Shown: positions 26,309 to 35,262, counted from the first letter of the stretch. The stretch: 64,000 nucleotides of DNA from JBMNKL01 sp050952225 (GCA_050952225.1 JBMNKL010000002.1:298874-362873), one strand, 5' to 3'. Translations and numbers: made by a program. The notes: a model not told the origin generated them from the letters alone.

Positions 26309-27265
26309 ATGAAAATCGTAATTTTGGATGGATATACCGAAAACCCGGGCGATTTAAGCTGGGAAGGATTTGCTTCGCTGGGCGAACTCACGGTCTATGA
26401 TCGTACACGCCGCGAAGAAATAATACCGCGTATCGGCGATGCAGAAATTGTCATTACAAATAAAACACCGCTGGATGCGGAAATATTTGACGCATGCCCG
26501 TCAATACGATACGTGGGCGTACTCGCCACGGGATATAACGTAGTGGATGTCGAAGCGGCGGCTAAAAGAAATATAATCGTCACAAACATTCCCACGTATG
26601 GAACTGCAGCCGTGGCGCAATTTACATTTGCCTTGCTGCTGGAAGTGTGCCATCACGTATGGAAGCATTATGAAGCAGTAAAAGCAGGCGAATGGGCACG
26701 CCGCGGGGATTTTTGCTTCTGGGATTACCCGCTTATCGAGTTGGCCGGGAAAACCATGGGAATTATCGGCTTTGGCCGCATAGGGCAAAACGTGGCCAAA
26801 ATAGCGCAGAGCTTCGGAATGAACGTCCTGGCTGCAAGCCGGCACCAGGACAAGTCCCTTGAAAGCGAAACATTACGCTATGCGACGCCCGACGAGCTCC
26901 TGGAAAAGTCGGACGTTATTTCGCTTCACTGCCCGCTGACGTCTTCTACAAAAGGGATTATAAATAAAGACACAATTGCGAAAATGAAGGACGGCGTAAT
27001 TTTGATAAATACGGCGCGCGGACCCTTAATAGTGGAAGAAGACCTGAAAGAAGCGCTGTGCAGCGGAAAAGTTGCCTATGCGGCGGTAGACGTAGTTTCC
27101 GTCGAGCCTATTACCGATGACAACCCGCTTCTTTCAGCACCTAACTGCATAATAACGCCGCATATAGCATGGGCCCCGAAGGAAAGCCGTAAACGCCTCA
27201 TGGATATTGCCGTGGATAATCTCAAAGCTTTCCTGTCCGACAATCCTGTAAATACGGTAACTTAG
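26309..27265 (+). CDS. D-2-hydroxyacid dehydrogenase (glycerate dehydrogenase-like)
   Basis: 318 residues from ATG 26309 (GGAGG ten bases upstream). The Rossmann motif is TMGIIGFGRIGQNVAKIA. The catalytic Arg is in INTARGPLIVEEDL, the Glu in VDVVSVEPI, and the His in CIITPHIAWAPKESR. It reduces 2-keto acids such as hydroxypyruvate to D-2-hydroxyacids with NAD(P)H; the exact substrate is not visible. It follows the isomerase by 65 bp. Confidence 0.9.
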   Translation: MKIVILDGYTENPGDLSWEGFASLGELTVYDRTRREEIIPRIGDAEIVITNKTPLDAEIFDACPSIRYVGVLATGYNVVDVEAAAKRNIIVTNIPTYGTAAVAQFTFALLLEVCHHVWKHYEAVKAGEWARRGDFCFWDYPLIELAGKTMGIIGFGRIGQNVAKIAQSFGMNVLAASRHQDKSLESETLRYATPDELLEKSDVISLHCPLTSSTKGIINKDTIAKMKDGVILINTARGPLIVEEDLKEALCSGKVAYAAVDVVSVEPITDDNPLLSAPNCIITPHIAWAPKESRKRLMDIAVDNLKAFLSDNPVNTVT

Positions 27266-27274
27266 TAAATAATC

Positions 27275-27312
27275 CCGGCCTTTTATTCCGGCACCGGTCT
27301 TTTATTCCGGCG
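27275..27312. repeat. Two tandem 19-bp repeats after the dehydrogenase gene
   Basis: CCGGCCTTTTATTCCGGCA (27275-27293) is followed directly by CCGGTCTTTTATTCCGGCG (27294-27312). Each unit has a CCGG at each end, so paired units could fold. The function is unknown; it may be part of the terminator region of the upstream operon. Confidence 0.7.
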
Positions 27313-27419
27313 CCTGTCCGGGAACAAGCCGCCTTTCGGATATGCTCCCGGCATAAACACACCAGGGAGACAGGCAGCAGCTTCTTTACAAATCAACGAA
27401 ACGGACGCGGGCAACACGT

Positions 27420-28397
27420 TCAGGCCCGCTTCCTGTGCTTTTCGGCTATCATGTCCAATTTCCTGAGCCTGTGGTTAACCCCGGATTTGCCCAGCGGAGG
27501 CGACAACATCTGCCCCAGTTCGGCAAGGCTTGCATCGGTATATGCAAGCCTGAGCTCCGCTATTTCGCGAAGACCCGGGGAAAGCTTGTCAAACCCTATA
27601 TTATCGGCAATATAGCGTATATTTTCAACATGCCTCAGCGATGCATTGACTGTTTTGCCGAGGTTGGCCGTTTCACAGTTAACAATCCTGTTTACGCTGT
27701 TGCGCATATCCTTTAATATCCGGACATTTTCAAGCCGCATCAGCGCATTGTGCGCGCCTGTGATATTGAGAAAGTCGACTATGCTCTCGCCTTCCTTAAG
27801 ATATGCGACAAAGTTCCCTTTTCTTGAAATAATCCTGGAATTAAGCCCGAAAGATCCGAGTATTTCTGTCAGATACACCGCCAGTTCACGGGTACGCGAA
27901 ATCACCTCCAGGTGGTATGCTTTTTCCGGATCGCTGATTGAGCCGCTTGCAAGAAACGCGCCTCTTAAGAATGCTTTCCTGCAGCATGGCTCATCCAGGA
28001 CCCTTTTGTCGCAAGCGAGTACGGGGGTCTGGCCGGTATCGTTATCATCGCCGTTTCCGCCCGGGATTATCGAAACCCCTGCCTTTTCAAGCATCCTGGC
28101 AGATCCTGCTTCGGGTGTGATTAAAAGTGTGTAAGATATGTGCTTCTTCAGTTTTCTGCTCTTGCGCATGGAAATTTCGGCGTTGATTAAACATGCTTTT
28201 TTGATCGTGCTGTAAATTCTCCTGGCAAACGCCGCATTTTCCGTCGCCAGCCTTATACTAAAGCCGCCGTCCGGGGACGGGTCCACCGTCCCGTTGAAAC
28301 AAATCGCCGCCGCAAGTTCCGTCAGCAGGCAGCAGTTATTAATGTTTTCAATTCGGCATAACTCATTTTTTACGGTCGATGAAAACGACAATTTCAA
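27420..28397 (-). CDS. whiA: DNA-binding protein WhiA
   Basis: 325 residues. The N-terminal LAGLIDADG-like halves show RKAFLRGAFLASGSISDPEKAYHLE, and the C-terminal helix-turn-helix shows DASLAELGQMLSPPLGKSGVNHRLRKL. In sporulating and non-sporulating Gram-positives WhiA influences division and chromosome segregation. It is the last gene of the hprK-murB-rapZ-yvcK-whiA run, 17 bp after yvcK. Confidence 0.96.
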   Translation of the reverse strand: MKLSFSSTVKNELCRIENINNCCLLTELAAAICFNGTVDPSPDGGFSIRLATENAAFARRIYSTIKKACLINAEISMRKSRKLKKHISYTLLITPEAGSARMLEKAGVSIIPGGNGDDNDTGQTPVLACDKRVLDEPCCRKAFLRGAFLASGSISDPEKAYHLEVISRTRELAVYLTEILGSFGLNSRIISRKGNFVAYLKEGESIVDFLNITGAHNALMRLENVRILKDMRNSVNRIVNCETANLGKTVNASLRHVENIRYIADNIGFDKLSPGLREIAELRLAYTDASLAELGQMLSPPLGKSGVNHRLRKLDMIAEKHRKRA

Positions 28398-28414
28398 TAT
28401 CCTCCTGCAATTTT

Positions 28415-29587
28415 CTATTCAGCGGTCTGCCTGGTATTTCGCAGGCCCGCTTCACCCTGATGGTTTTCCAGCATGTGCCTGACGTAGTAGTAATCCACTG
28501 CCCTTTTGCTATCCTTCGCCAGCACATTTTCGGCGGCATATTCTATAACCGTTCTCGCCAGTTTCATCGGGTCATGCCTTACCAGGCCGTTTTTCAGGGA
28601 GACAAAATTGCCTTCTATTAACTTAATGCCGCCATTCAATATCTTGTCGTTGTCAATTCTCACCTGCTCCGCGCCGTCTTTCAGGTACTTTTCCAGCAAC
28701 TTGTCCGGTATGGATGAATTATTGACAATGCAGCATTCGACCATGCCGGGGTATGAGTGTTCCTCCAGCGCCCTGATATGATCATATGCGCTGTAGCCTT
28801 TCGTTTCAGAAGGCTGGGTCATGATATTGCATACATATACTTTAAGCGCCTTGCTGCTTTTCATGGCATCACTTACACCTTTAACCAGCAGGTTGGGAAT
28901 GATGCTGGTATAAAGGCTGCCGGGCCCAAGCGCAATAATATCCGCTTCACTTATGGCATCCAGCACGTCCTGGAGGGGCTCAGCGTTCGACGGTTCCAGG
29001 TATACCCGTTTTATTTTCCTCTTATGGAAGTCCTTGTGCTCCCCAATCTTTGATTCGCCGCAAATGATACCACCGTCGTCCAGCTCCGCGTTAAGCGTGA
29101 CATTTTCCAGCGTTACCGGCAAAACTCTTCCTGTTACGGCAAGAACATCGCTTACTCTTCTGACGGCCTCTTCAAAATTTGAAGATATCCCGTCCATCGC
29201 CGCCAGGAACAAGTTACCGAAGCTTTGCCCTTTCAATGAACCGTCCTGGAACCGGTATTGAAAAAGCTGCTCAAGAATAGGCTCCGTATTTGCAAGGGCA
29301 AGTATGCAGTTCCTGATATCACCAGGCGGCAGCATTCCCAATTCCTGCCTGAGCATTCCGGACCCGCCGCCGTCATCGGCAACAGTTACTACCGCGGTAA
29401 TATTGGAACTAAACCTCTTAAGGCCCCGCAGCATTGTCGATAAGCCTGTTCCCCCGCCAATCGCAACGATTTTGGGACCCTTGATCAGTATTCCTTTATC
29501 GTATAAAAGCTTGCTCAGATTTTTTGAATCAAGCGATAGTTTTCTTTTTGACCGGTGATCCGGCCCGAGCCAATTCATAAACCTCAT
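28415..29587 (-). CDS. yvcK: YvcK/GlmR-type gluconeogenesis factor (CofD-like)
   Basis: 390 residues. The nucleotide-sugar binding start is KIVAIGGGTGLSTMLRGLKRF, followed by TVADDGGGSGMLRQELGMLPPGDIRNCI and ALGPGSLYTSIIPNLLV. YvcK/GlmR binds UDP-GlcNAc and links cell-wall precursor supply to carbon source, with support from RapZ. The N terminus carries about 35 extra basic residues (MRFMNWLGPDHRSKRKL). The start codon overlaps the rapZ stop by 4 bp. Confidence 0.95.
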   Translation of the reverse strand: MRFMNWLGPDHRSKRKLSLDSKNLSKLLYDKGILIKGPKIVAIGGGTGLSTMLRGLKRFSSNITAVVTVADDGGGSGMLRQELGMLPPGDIRNCILALANTEPILEQLFQYRFQDGSLKGQSFGNLFLAAMDGISSNFEEAVRRVSDVLAVTGRVLPVTLENVTLNAELDDGGIICGESKIGEHKDFHKRKIKRVYLEPSNAEPLQDVLDAISEADIIALGPGSLYTSIIPNLLVKGVSDAMKSSKALKVYVCNIMTQPSETKGYSAYDHIRALEEHSYPGMVECCIVNNSSIPDKLLEKYLKDGAEQVRIDNDKILNGGIKLIEGNFVSLKNGLVRHDPMKLARTVIEYAAENVLAKDSKRAVDYYYVRHMLENHQGEAGLRNTRQTAE

Positions 29588-30459
29588 CTTCCAGCGCCCC
29601 TGCCGTCCTTTTCTATATCCCTGTGCTGAATAACCACCCTCTGGTTTTTCTCGGCAAGGTCACCGCCCAGTTTATCCGCAATGACAACGGAACGGTGCCT
29701 GCCGCCCGTACAGCCTATGCCAATGACAAGCTGGGATTTCCCCTCCTTTATATAGTTGGGGATCAGGAAGTCCAGCATTGAATTCAACCTGTCAAGAAAC
29801 TCAACGGTCTCGTTCATCCCCAGGACGTACTCCTTCACATTCTCATGTTTTCCCGTGTATTTCCTCAAAGACTCTACATAATACGGATTGGGTATGAACC
29901 GGACGTCAAAAACAAGGTCGCATTCAATAGGGATGCCGTATTTGAAGCCAAATGAAATCAAGTCGATAATCAGGCCTCTAAATGCGGCATCGTCGCCTAT
30001 GATTCCTCTTACAGCCTCTTTAAGCTGTTTCGGAGTCAAATCGGACGTATCTATTACATAATTTGCCCTGTCCTTGATTTTCTGCAGCAGACGCCTTTCT
30101 TCGGCAATCGCCTTTACCAGCCTTCCTTCCTGCGCGAGCGGATGAGCCCTCCTGGATTCCTTGTAACGCTTTATGACCACTTTATCCGAAGCTTCCATGA
30201 ATAGTATTTCATAAGTATGACCTTCCGCGTTTAACGAATCCAGCGCGGGGAACAGATCATTAAGCAGTTCGCCGCCGCGTATGTCTATTACCACGGCAAC
30301 TTTATTAATTTTTTTATTGCTCTGCGAACATATCTCGGCTATTTTCGGTATGAGGAGAGGTGGAAGATTGTCAATACAAAAGAAACCTTCATCCTCCAGA
30401 TGCTTGGCAACCAAGCTCTTTCCCGCTCCCGATATTCCTGTTATCACAATAAATCTCAT
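29584..30459 (-). CDS. rapZ: RNase adapter protein RapZ / nucleotide-binding protein
   Basis: 291 residues. Walker A is VITGISGAGKSLVAKHLE; further family motifs are DIRGGELLNDLFPAL, LISFGFKYGIPIECDLVFDVRFIPNPYY and GIGCTGGRHRSVVIADKL. It binds nucleotides and, in enterobacteria, guides RNase E to GlmZ; in Firmicutes it acts with YvcK. ATG 30459 has GAGGT five bases upstream, better than the GTG four codons before. Confidence 0.95.
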   Translation of the reverse strand: MRFIVITGISGAGKSLVAKHLEDEGFFCIDNLPPLLIPKIAEICSQSNKKINKVAVVIDIRGGELLNDLFPALDSLNAEGHTYEILFMEASDKVVIKRYKESRRAHPLAQEGRLVKAIAEERRLLQKIKDRANYVIDTSDLTPKQLKEAVRGIIGDDAAFRGLIIDLISFGFKYGIPIECDLVFDVRFIPNPYYVESLRKYTGKHENVKEYVLGMNETVEFLDRLNSMLDFLIPNYIKEGKSQLVIGIGCTGGRHRSVVIADKLGGDLAEKNQRVVIQHRDIEKDGRGAGR

Positions 30460-30507
30460 CTTGTACCTCACCAGTGCAATTTATCTGCCGCCCGGCATCC
30501 GATCTCT

Positions 30508-31422
30508 TCATGCCTCGCCGACTATTCTCACTTCTGTTTGCAATTCTACGCCGAACTTGTCATATACCTTTTTGCGTATGTGTTCAATCAGTTTTAAAAC
30601 ATCTTCCGCGGATGCATTTCCTCTGTTGACAATAAACCCGCAATGCAGGCCGGACACCTCCGCGCCGCCTATGCGAAATCCCCTTAGGCCGCAGTCCTGT
30701 ATCAGCTTTCCCGCAAAATAGCCCTCAGGCCTTTTAAATATACTTCCTGCGCTCGGAAGATCCAGCGGCTGTTTTTTCTGCCTGCTTGCCCTGAACTCGT
30801 CCATTTTTGCTTTTATCTGCTCTTTATCGCCTTTCTTCAGCTTAAGCCTGGTCCTGAGCACCACTCCGCCGTCTGTTTGTATGAAACTGGTCCGCTTGCC
30901 GAACCGGTGCTGCTGTTTACCGACAGTAACAACACTGCCGCCGGGGCTCAAATACTCGGAATCTTCCACGATCATCGACATTTCCCCGCCATAAGCTCCC
31001 GCATTCATGGTGACCGCTCCCCCGAGAGTTCCCGGAATGCCTTCTGCAAATTCCAGGCCGGAAAGCCCGTGTTCCATTGCAACCCTTGCCAGGCGCGAGA
31101 TCGAAATGCCGGCCTCGGCCGCAATAGTCTCCCCGTCAATTTCGTATCTCCCGATATTGTCGGCAATCTGCATAACGACACCCCTGATGCCCTTGTCCCG
31201 CACCAGCAGGTTGGTCCCGTTTCCCATTATGAAAAGCGGTATCCCTTTTTCGGCGCATGTATTAACTATATTAACAAGCCCGTCTATATTGCGCGGTTTT
31301 ACAAAGACATCCGCCGGGCCTCCAATCTTAAACGACGTATGCTCCGCCATCGGCTCATTTACCGTGACGGCTCCGGTTCCCCGCAAATGGGCCAGGAGCT
31401 CTGCAATTATTACCTTGTTCAA
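30508..31422 (-). CDS. murB: UDP-N-acetylenolpyruvoylglucosamine reductase
   Basis: 304 residues from TTG 31422 (GGGGAG eight bases upstream); an upstream TTG at 31458 with AGGTG also exists. The FAD-binding start is HTSFKIGGPADVFVKPRN. Catalytic motifs are GLEFAEGIPGTLGGAVTMNAGAYGGEM, the serine loop LPSAGSIFKRPEGYFAGKLI, and the C-terminal HCGFIVNRGNASAEDVL. It is a type II-like (short) enzyme that makes UDP-MurNAc for peptidoglycan. Confidence 0.96.
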   Translation of the reverse strand: MNKVIIAELLAHLRGTGAVTVNEPMAEHTSFKIGGPADVFVKPRNIDGLVNIVNTCAEKGIPLFIMGNGTNLLVRDKGIRGVVMQIADNIGRYEIDGETIAAEAGISISRLARVAMEHGLSGLEFAEGIPGTLGGAVTMNAGAYGGEMSMIVEDSEYLSPGGSVVTVGKQQHRFGKRTSFIQTDGGVVLRTRLKLKKGDKEQIKAKMDEFRASRQKKQPLDLPSAGSIFKRPEGYFAGKLIQDCGLRGFRIGGAEVSGLHCGFIVNRGNASAEDVLKLIEHIRKKVYDKFGVELQTEVRIVGEA

Positions 31423-31488
31423 ATCCCTGCTCTCCCCGTAACAATTTTCACCTCGCAAGAAGCCTCAGCAGAAGCCGTCTTCCTTCCG

Positions 31489-32403
31489 TCAATCAAACCG
31501 AGTAAAACGCTCGCTGATTGCCCTTGCGGCGTTGTATCCCATTTTTTTCTGCCTGTGGTTCATGGCAGCCACTTCAACAATTATTGCCAGGTTTCTGCCC
31601 GGCCTTACCGGTATTACAAGCGAAGGTACCGATATGCCCAATATATCGGTATATTGGTCGTCCAGTCCAAGACGCTCGTAGTTTTTACTCTTATCCCACA
31701 ATTCAAGCTTGATTACAAGATTAATATTTTCCTGCGTTTTAATTGCGCCCATGCCATACAGGTTTTTTACATCCAGTATGCCGATTCCCCTTATCTCTAT
31801 AAAGTGCCTGATATTCTCGGGCGCGGCTGCAAGCAAGGTCTTGTCGGAAACCCTCCTGATTTCGACTATATCATCGGCTATAAGCCTGTGGCCTCTCTTG
31901 ACAAGTTCCAGCGCGGTTTCGCTCTTTCCCACGCCGCTTTCTCCCAGGATTAAAATACCTTCTCCGTAAACCTCCACCAGCACGCCATGCATCGAAACCC
32001 TCGGCGCCAGCATGACATTGAGGTATCGTATAAGCCCGCTCATAAACCTCGATGTTATATCACTGGTCCTGAGAACAGGTATCCTGTATTTTTGGGATAC
32101 GCAGACCATTTCCTCAAAGGGCTCGATGTTTCTTGCTATTACAAGGCACGGAAAACCGATCCTGAAATACCCGTCCAGCCGCCTTAGCCGTTCCTGGGGC
32201 GACAGGCTCGCCAGGTACGCCGTCTCAACCTTGCCTATTATCTGTATCCTGTCGGTGCCGAAATGCTCCATGTAGCCGGATAACTGGAGACCGGGCCTGT
32301 TGACGTCCGAAGTCGTTATCTCGATATCACCGCCGGACTCATCCATGAATACCGGCTCCAACTGGAATTCGTTGATTATATCTTTCAGCTTCACGGTAAA
32401 CAT
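31489..32403 (-). CDS. hprK: HPr kinase/phosphorylase
   Basis: 304 residues. The Walker A loop is ILGESGVGKSETALELVKRGH and the signature is IEIRGIGILDVKNLYG; LIADDIVEIR holds the acidic residues. HprK phosphorylates Ser46 of HPr and thereby controls CcpA-dependent carbon catabolite repression. It is the first gene of the cluster leading to whiA, 66 bp ahead of murB. Confidence 0.97.
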   Translation of the reverse strand: MFTVKLKDIINEFQLEPVFMDESGGDIEITTSDVNRPGLQLSGYMEHFGTDRIQIIGKVETAYLASLSPQERLRRLDGYFRIGFPCLVIARNIEPFEEMVCVSQKYRIPVLRTSDITSRFMSGLIRYLNVMLAPRVSMHGVLVEVYGEGILILGESGVGKSETALELVKRGHRLIADDIVEIRRVSDKTLLAAAPENIRHFIEIRGIGILDVKNLYGMGAIKTQENINLVIKLELWDKSKNYERLGLDDQYTDILGISVPSLVIPVRPGRNLAIIVEVAAMNHRQKKMGYNAARAISERFTRFD

Positions 32404-32567
32404 TTCCTACCTCCAGGAATATTTTACTATCTCAGGAAATATTCTGCCACAAGGAATAGTTCGTTACATCCAGAATGTTACCAGTTTAAATTATATACCA
32501 AACAGATTGAATTTGCGATAATAAAAATTGGGTGAATGCTTTAACCTGCCTTCATGCAGGAGCTGGT

Positions 32568-32660
32568 GGATATGGAGTCTGGCTTGAAGTATTTACTTGC
32601 TCTCCTGCGTTCGGAAGCAGACAAGCAAATAATTCAAGCCTGACCCCATTTCCGATATCC
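32568..32660. repeat. Palindromic intergenic repeat
   Basis: The left arm (GGATAT, then TCTGGCTTGAAGTATTTAC) and the right arm (GCAAATAATTCAAGCCTGA, then GATATCC) are imperfect inverted copies spanning 93 bp, with over 15 paired bases in the core. It lies between two genes that diverge from it on the minus strand (after the ROK gene, before hprK). Its size suggests a REP- or MITE-like dispersed element. Confidence 0.6.
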
Positions 32661-32673
32661 ACACATATCCACA

Positions 32674-33636
32674 TTACAGCGGATGAAACCCATCCCGGGC
32701 AAACATTGCCGCGCCGACCAGAACAGCGTCATCCAGTAATTTGCACTGTACAATATCATAACGGCCCTTTGCAGAGTTGAAGACAAACCGGCCAACATAT
32801 TTTCTGACCGGCTTCAATATGAGATCCCCCATATTTGCAACTCCGCCTCCAATCGCCACGCGTTCGGGAGAAAACAGTGTAATATAGTTGCTCATGGCAA
32901 TGCTGTAAACATACGCCCAGCTTTCTATTTCACCCAGGGCAAACGAGTCGCCGTTATTTGCAGCATTGGCAAGCATTGAACAAGTAACAGTGCTTGTATT
33001 TCCCCCACACAGACTGTACAAAAGGGAATCTTTTGGAATATAGCCCTCCTGGCGCAAGCGCTTTTCGATCGCTACGCCTGAACAATAGTTCTCCAATTTG
33101 TCAAAATACTCATATTGGCTCACGGCTTTGGGGTTTCTGACGGGAACATAGGTATGGCCGAAATAGGAGCTCCCATAGCCTGTCCCATCATAAGGCTTTC
33201 CATGGATGAAGGTGGCTCCGCCGATTCCGGTCCCAATATTGGTATAGAAAAATTTGTCGAATCCTTTTCCGGTTCCATATAGAAGTTCACCATACCCGCC
33301 GGCCACCGTGTCATTTACAACGACTGTTCTCTTATTGAAGCGTTTCTCAAACCAATCTTTCAGACGGAAGTTCTCCCAGCCTCTCACCTGGACTGATTTG
33401 GATAAACGCTCATTTTTCGTTTCCACAATCCCGCCGAATCCAACGCCAATAGCTTCAATCTCAGGATATTTCGTCAGCAGTGTATTCAAAGAACCCTCAA
33501 GCCAGTTTAAAATATCCTCAGCCCCGCTGACAAGTACGACTTTTTCCGATAACAGTTCCGTCATTGCACCATCTTCGGATACAACCGCAACCTGCTGCTT
33601 TGTACCTCCAATTTCGACACCAATGTAAAATTTCAT
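32674..33636 (-). CDS. ROK-family sugar kinase-like protein lacking the zinc motif
   Basis: 320 residues from ATG 33636 (GGAGGG eight bases upstream). The first phosphate motif is YIGVEIGGTKQQVAVV; ATP-site glycine motif NIGTGIGGATFIHGK and the catalytic Asp in VVVNDTVAGGYGELLYG follow. The usual ROK zinc site (C-x-C-G-x2-G-C-x-E) is absent; at that position the sequence reads GHTYVPVRNPKAVSQYEYFD, with GH kept. It is probably a glucose or amino-sugar kinase without the structural zinc. It diverges from the TRAP transporter operon, so a shared substrate is possible but unproven. Confidence 0.82.
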   Translation of the reverse strand: MKFYIGVEIGGTKQQVAVVSEDGAMTELLSEKVVLVSGAEDILNWLEGSLNTLLTKYPEIEAIGVGFGGIVETKNERLSKSVQVRGWENFRLKDWFEKRFNKRTVVVNDTVAGGYGELLYGTGKGFDKFFYTNIGTGIGGATFIHGKPYDGTGYGSSYFGHTYVPVRNPKAVSQYEYFDKLENYCSGVAIEKRLRQEGYIPKDSLLYSLCGGNTSTVTCSMLANAANNGDSFALGEIESWAYVYSIAMSNYITLFSPERVAIGGGVANMGDLILKPVRKYVGRFVFNSAKGRYDIVQCKLLDDAVLVGAAMFARDGFHPL

Positions 33637-33796
33637 CCGGGATTCCCTCCAGACTGCCTCAAACTTGATATATAACATTATACAACAAGTTCGCACAGAC
33701 TTCATCGCGAAGATTGTAAGATTTCAAGGCCTGATCAAAGAAAAATTTTTTGAAAAATCCTGCGGCAGGTTGACGCTGTCGGCCTTGACTTTGGCG

Positions 33797-33825
33797 TTGA
33801 CACAGGAAATATACAGTGCTATAAT
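33797..33825 (+). promoter_or_regulatory. Perfect sigma-A promoter of the TRAP transporter operon
   Basis: TTGACA (33797-33802), 17 bases, TATAAT (33820-33825). Transcription from about 33832 gives a leader of nearly 245 nt before dctP. Confidence 0.9.
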
Positions 33826-33848
33826 GAGAAAACGTAATCTTTGTAGTA

Positions 33849-34047
33849 AGAAGCCTTTAGAGCAAAGGCTTGGCAGTATGGGACCGGCGCTTGAAATATT
33901 ATGCAAGAGCCGGGATGGTAGCACAACATGAAAATAGTAGTATGAAAAAGCAGAATGGCAGGACGGTAGAATAAATTCTGTTCTTTCCTGAACTATTTAA
34001 CCAACCGGATTTATTCTAATAACCCGTCTGAAAACTTTATCCTGCCA
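33849..34047 (+). ncRNA. Strongly folded 5' leader of dctPQM, class unknown
   Basis: Three hairpins follow the promoter in order. H1 is AAGCCTTT/AAAGGCTT within 33849-33872. H2 (33884-33913) pairs CCGGC with GCCGG and CTTG with CAAG. H3 (33956-34047) nests TGGCAGGA/TCCTGCCA, GACGG/CCGTC and the 10-bp TAGAATAAAT/ATTTATTCTA. H3 ends 28 bases before the ATG, near the ribosome site AGAGGGGGA. No U-run follows H3, so any control would be on translation or RNA stability. I do not recognise a known riboswitch consensus. Confidence 0.6.
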
Positions 34048-34075
34048 GTGATTAATTTTAGAGGGGGATACGTTT

Positions 34076-35134
34076 ATGGTTTTTTCGCGACTTAATTGCA
34101 AAAAAGTTGCTATCCTTTTGCTATTGTTGGCAATATTATTGAGCACCGCTTCCTGCTCACAGGAAACCAGGGCAGAAAGCGGCAACACAATTACTCTTAA
34201 ACTTGCACACTTTTTCCCGCCCAAACACCTGGCGGAAACCGAGCTGGCGCAAGGCTGGGCCGAGAAAATCAAAACCGCTGCAAACGGCAGGGTTATTATT
34301 GAAACCTATCCCCAGGAAAGCCTTCTTAAGGCAGCGAACATATATGACGGGGTTGTCAAAGGCGTTGCCGATATCGGCATTTCATGCTTTTCCTATACAA
34401 GAGGGCGTTTCCCGGTCGTCGAAGCTTTTGAACTTCCCGGCATTATCTATAAGAATTCAAAAGCGGCAAGCATGACTGCATGGGAAGGCATAAAAAAACT
34501 TGATCCCGACGAAGTCAAGGATACCAAGCTGCTGATGGTTCTCACCACCGGCTCCGGCGACCTGTTTACAAAAACGCCCGTCAGGAGTCTCGATGACCTG
34601 CAGGGGATGGAAATACGCGCTACAGGCCTTAGCGCAACCACCATAGAACACCTTGGCGGCATCCCGGTGGGAATGCCCCAGTCCGACGCCTACGAAGCGC
34701 TGTCAAAGGGAATCGTAAAGGGCAACCTCGCCCCGATTGAAGTGCTGCAAGGCTGGAAACATGCCGAGGTAACTGATTACATTACAAAAACGCCCTTTTT
34801 ATACAACACCCTGTTCTTCGTTACGATGAACCTGGACAGATGGAATTCACTGCCGAAGGACCTGCAGGATATCATACTTGAAACCACGGAAAAATTCTTT
34901 GAAGAGACCGCCATCGGGCTGTGGGACAAGCAGAATGAAGCTGCGCTTGACTATGCAGTAAACGAGAACGACATGAAAGTTATTGAACTGACCGATGAAG
35001 AAACGGCCCTTTGGATAGAAAAAGTCAAGCCCATCCAGGACGCTTTTACGGCAAAAATGAAGGAAATGGGAGTTAAAGAGGATGTTTTGGCCGTTGTAAA
35101 AGAACTTGCGGAAAAATACAACAACCAGTATTGA
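34076..35134 (+). CDS. dctP: TRAP transporter substrate-binding protein, DctP family
   Basis: 352 residues. The N terminus is a signal peptide with a lipobox-like end (LLLLLAILLSTASC, Cys about residue 27), so it is probably a lipoprotein on the outer face of the membrane. The DctP body shows LKLAHFFPPKHLAETELAQGW, PVRSLDDLQGMEIRATG (binding-site Arg) and MPQSDAYEALSKGIVKG. It captures an organic acid for the DctQM permease; the substrate cannot be read from the sequence. GAGGGGG precedes the ATG. Confidence 0.94.
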   Translation: MVFSRLNCKKVAILLLLLAILLSTASCSQETRAESGNTITLKLAHFFPPKHLAETELAQGWAEKIKTAANGRVIIETYPQESLLKAANIYDGVVKGVADIGISCFSYTRGRFPVVEAFELPGIIYKNSKAASMTAWEGIKKLDPDEVKDTKLLMVLTTGSGDLFTKTPVRSLDDLQGMEIRATGLSATTIEHLGGIPVGMPQSDAYEALSKGIVKGNLAPIEVLQGWKHAEVTDYITKTPFLYNTLFFVTMNLDRWNSLPKDLQDIILETTEKFFEETAIGLWDKQNEAALDYAVNENDMKVIELTDEETALWIEKVKPIQDAFTAKMKEMGVKEDVLAVVKELAEKYNNQY

Positions 35135-35150
35135 TTACAGCGCTGTAAAA

Positions 35151-35223
35151 CGCACGCAGCACTATAAACCGCATACAGCGCTAAACTGCATGCAGCGTTA
35201 TAAACCACATGTAAGCTGTAATC
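35151..35223. repeat. Imperfect tandem 17-19-bp repeats between dctP and dctQ
   Basis: Four units: CGCACGCAGCACTATAAAC (35151-35169), CGCATACAGCGCTAAAC (35170-35186), TGCATGCAGCGTTATAAAC (35187-35205) and CACATGTAAGCTGTAATC (35206-35223). A fifth degenerate copy may precede them at 35133-35150. They fill the 128-bp gap between two genes that are usually close together. Confidence 0.75.
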
Positions 35224-35262
35224 CGCGTTTAGTTGAAGTAAACATCAAATTGGAGGAGCATT

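Noticed and set aside
33908..33925. T-box-like string GGGATGGTAGCAC in the dctP leader
   Set aside because: It resembles the T-box only in part; the specifier loop and antiterminator-terminator pair are not visible.
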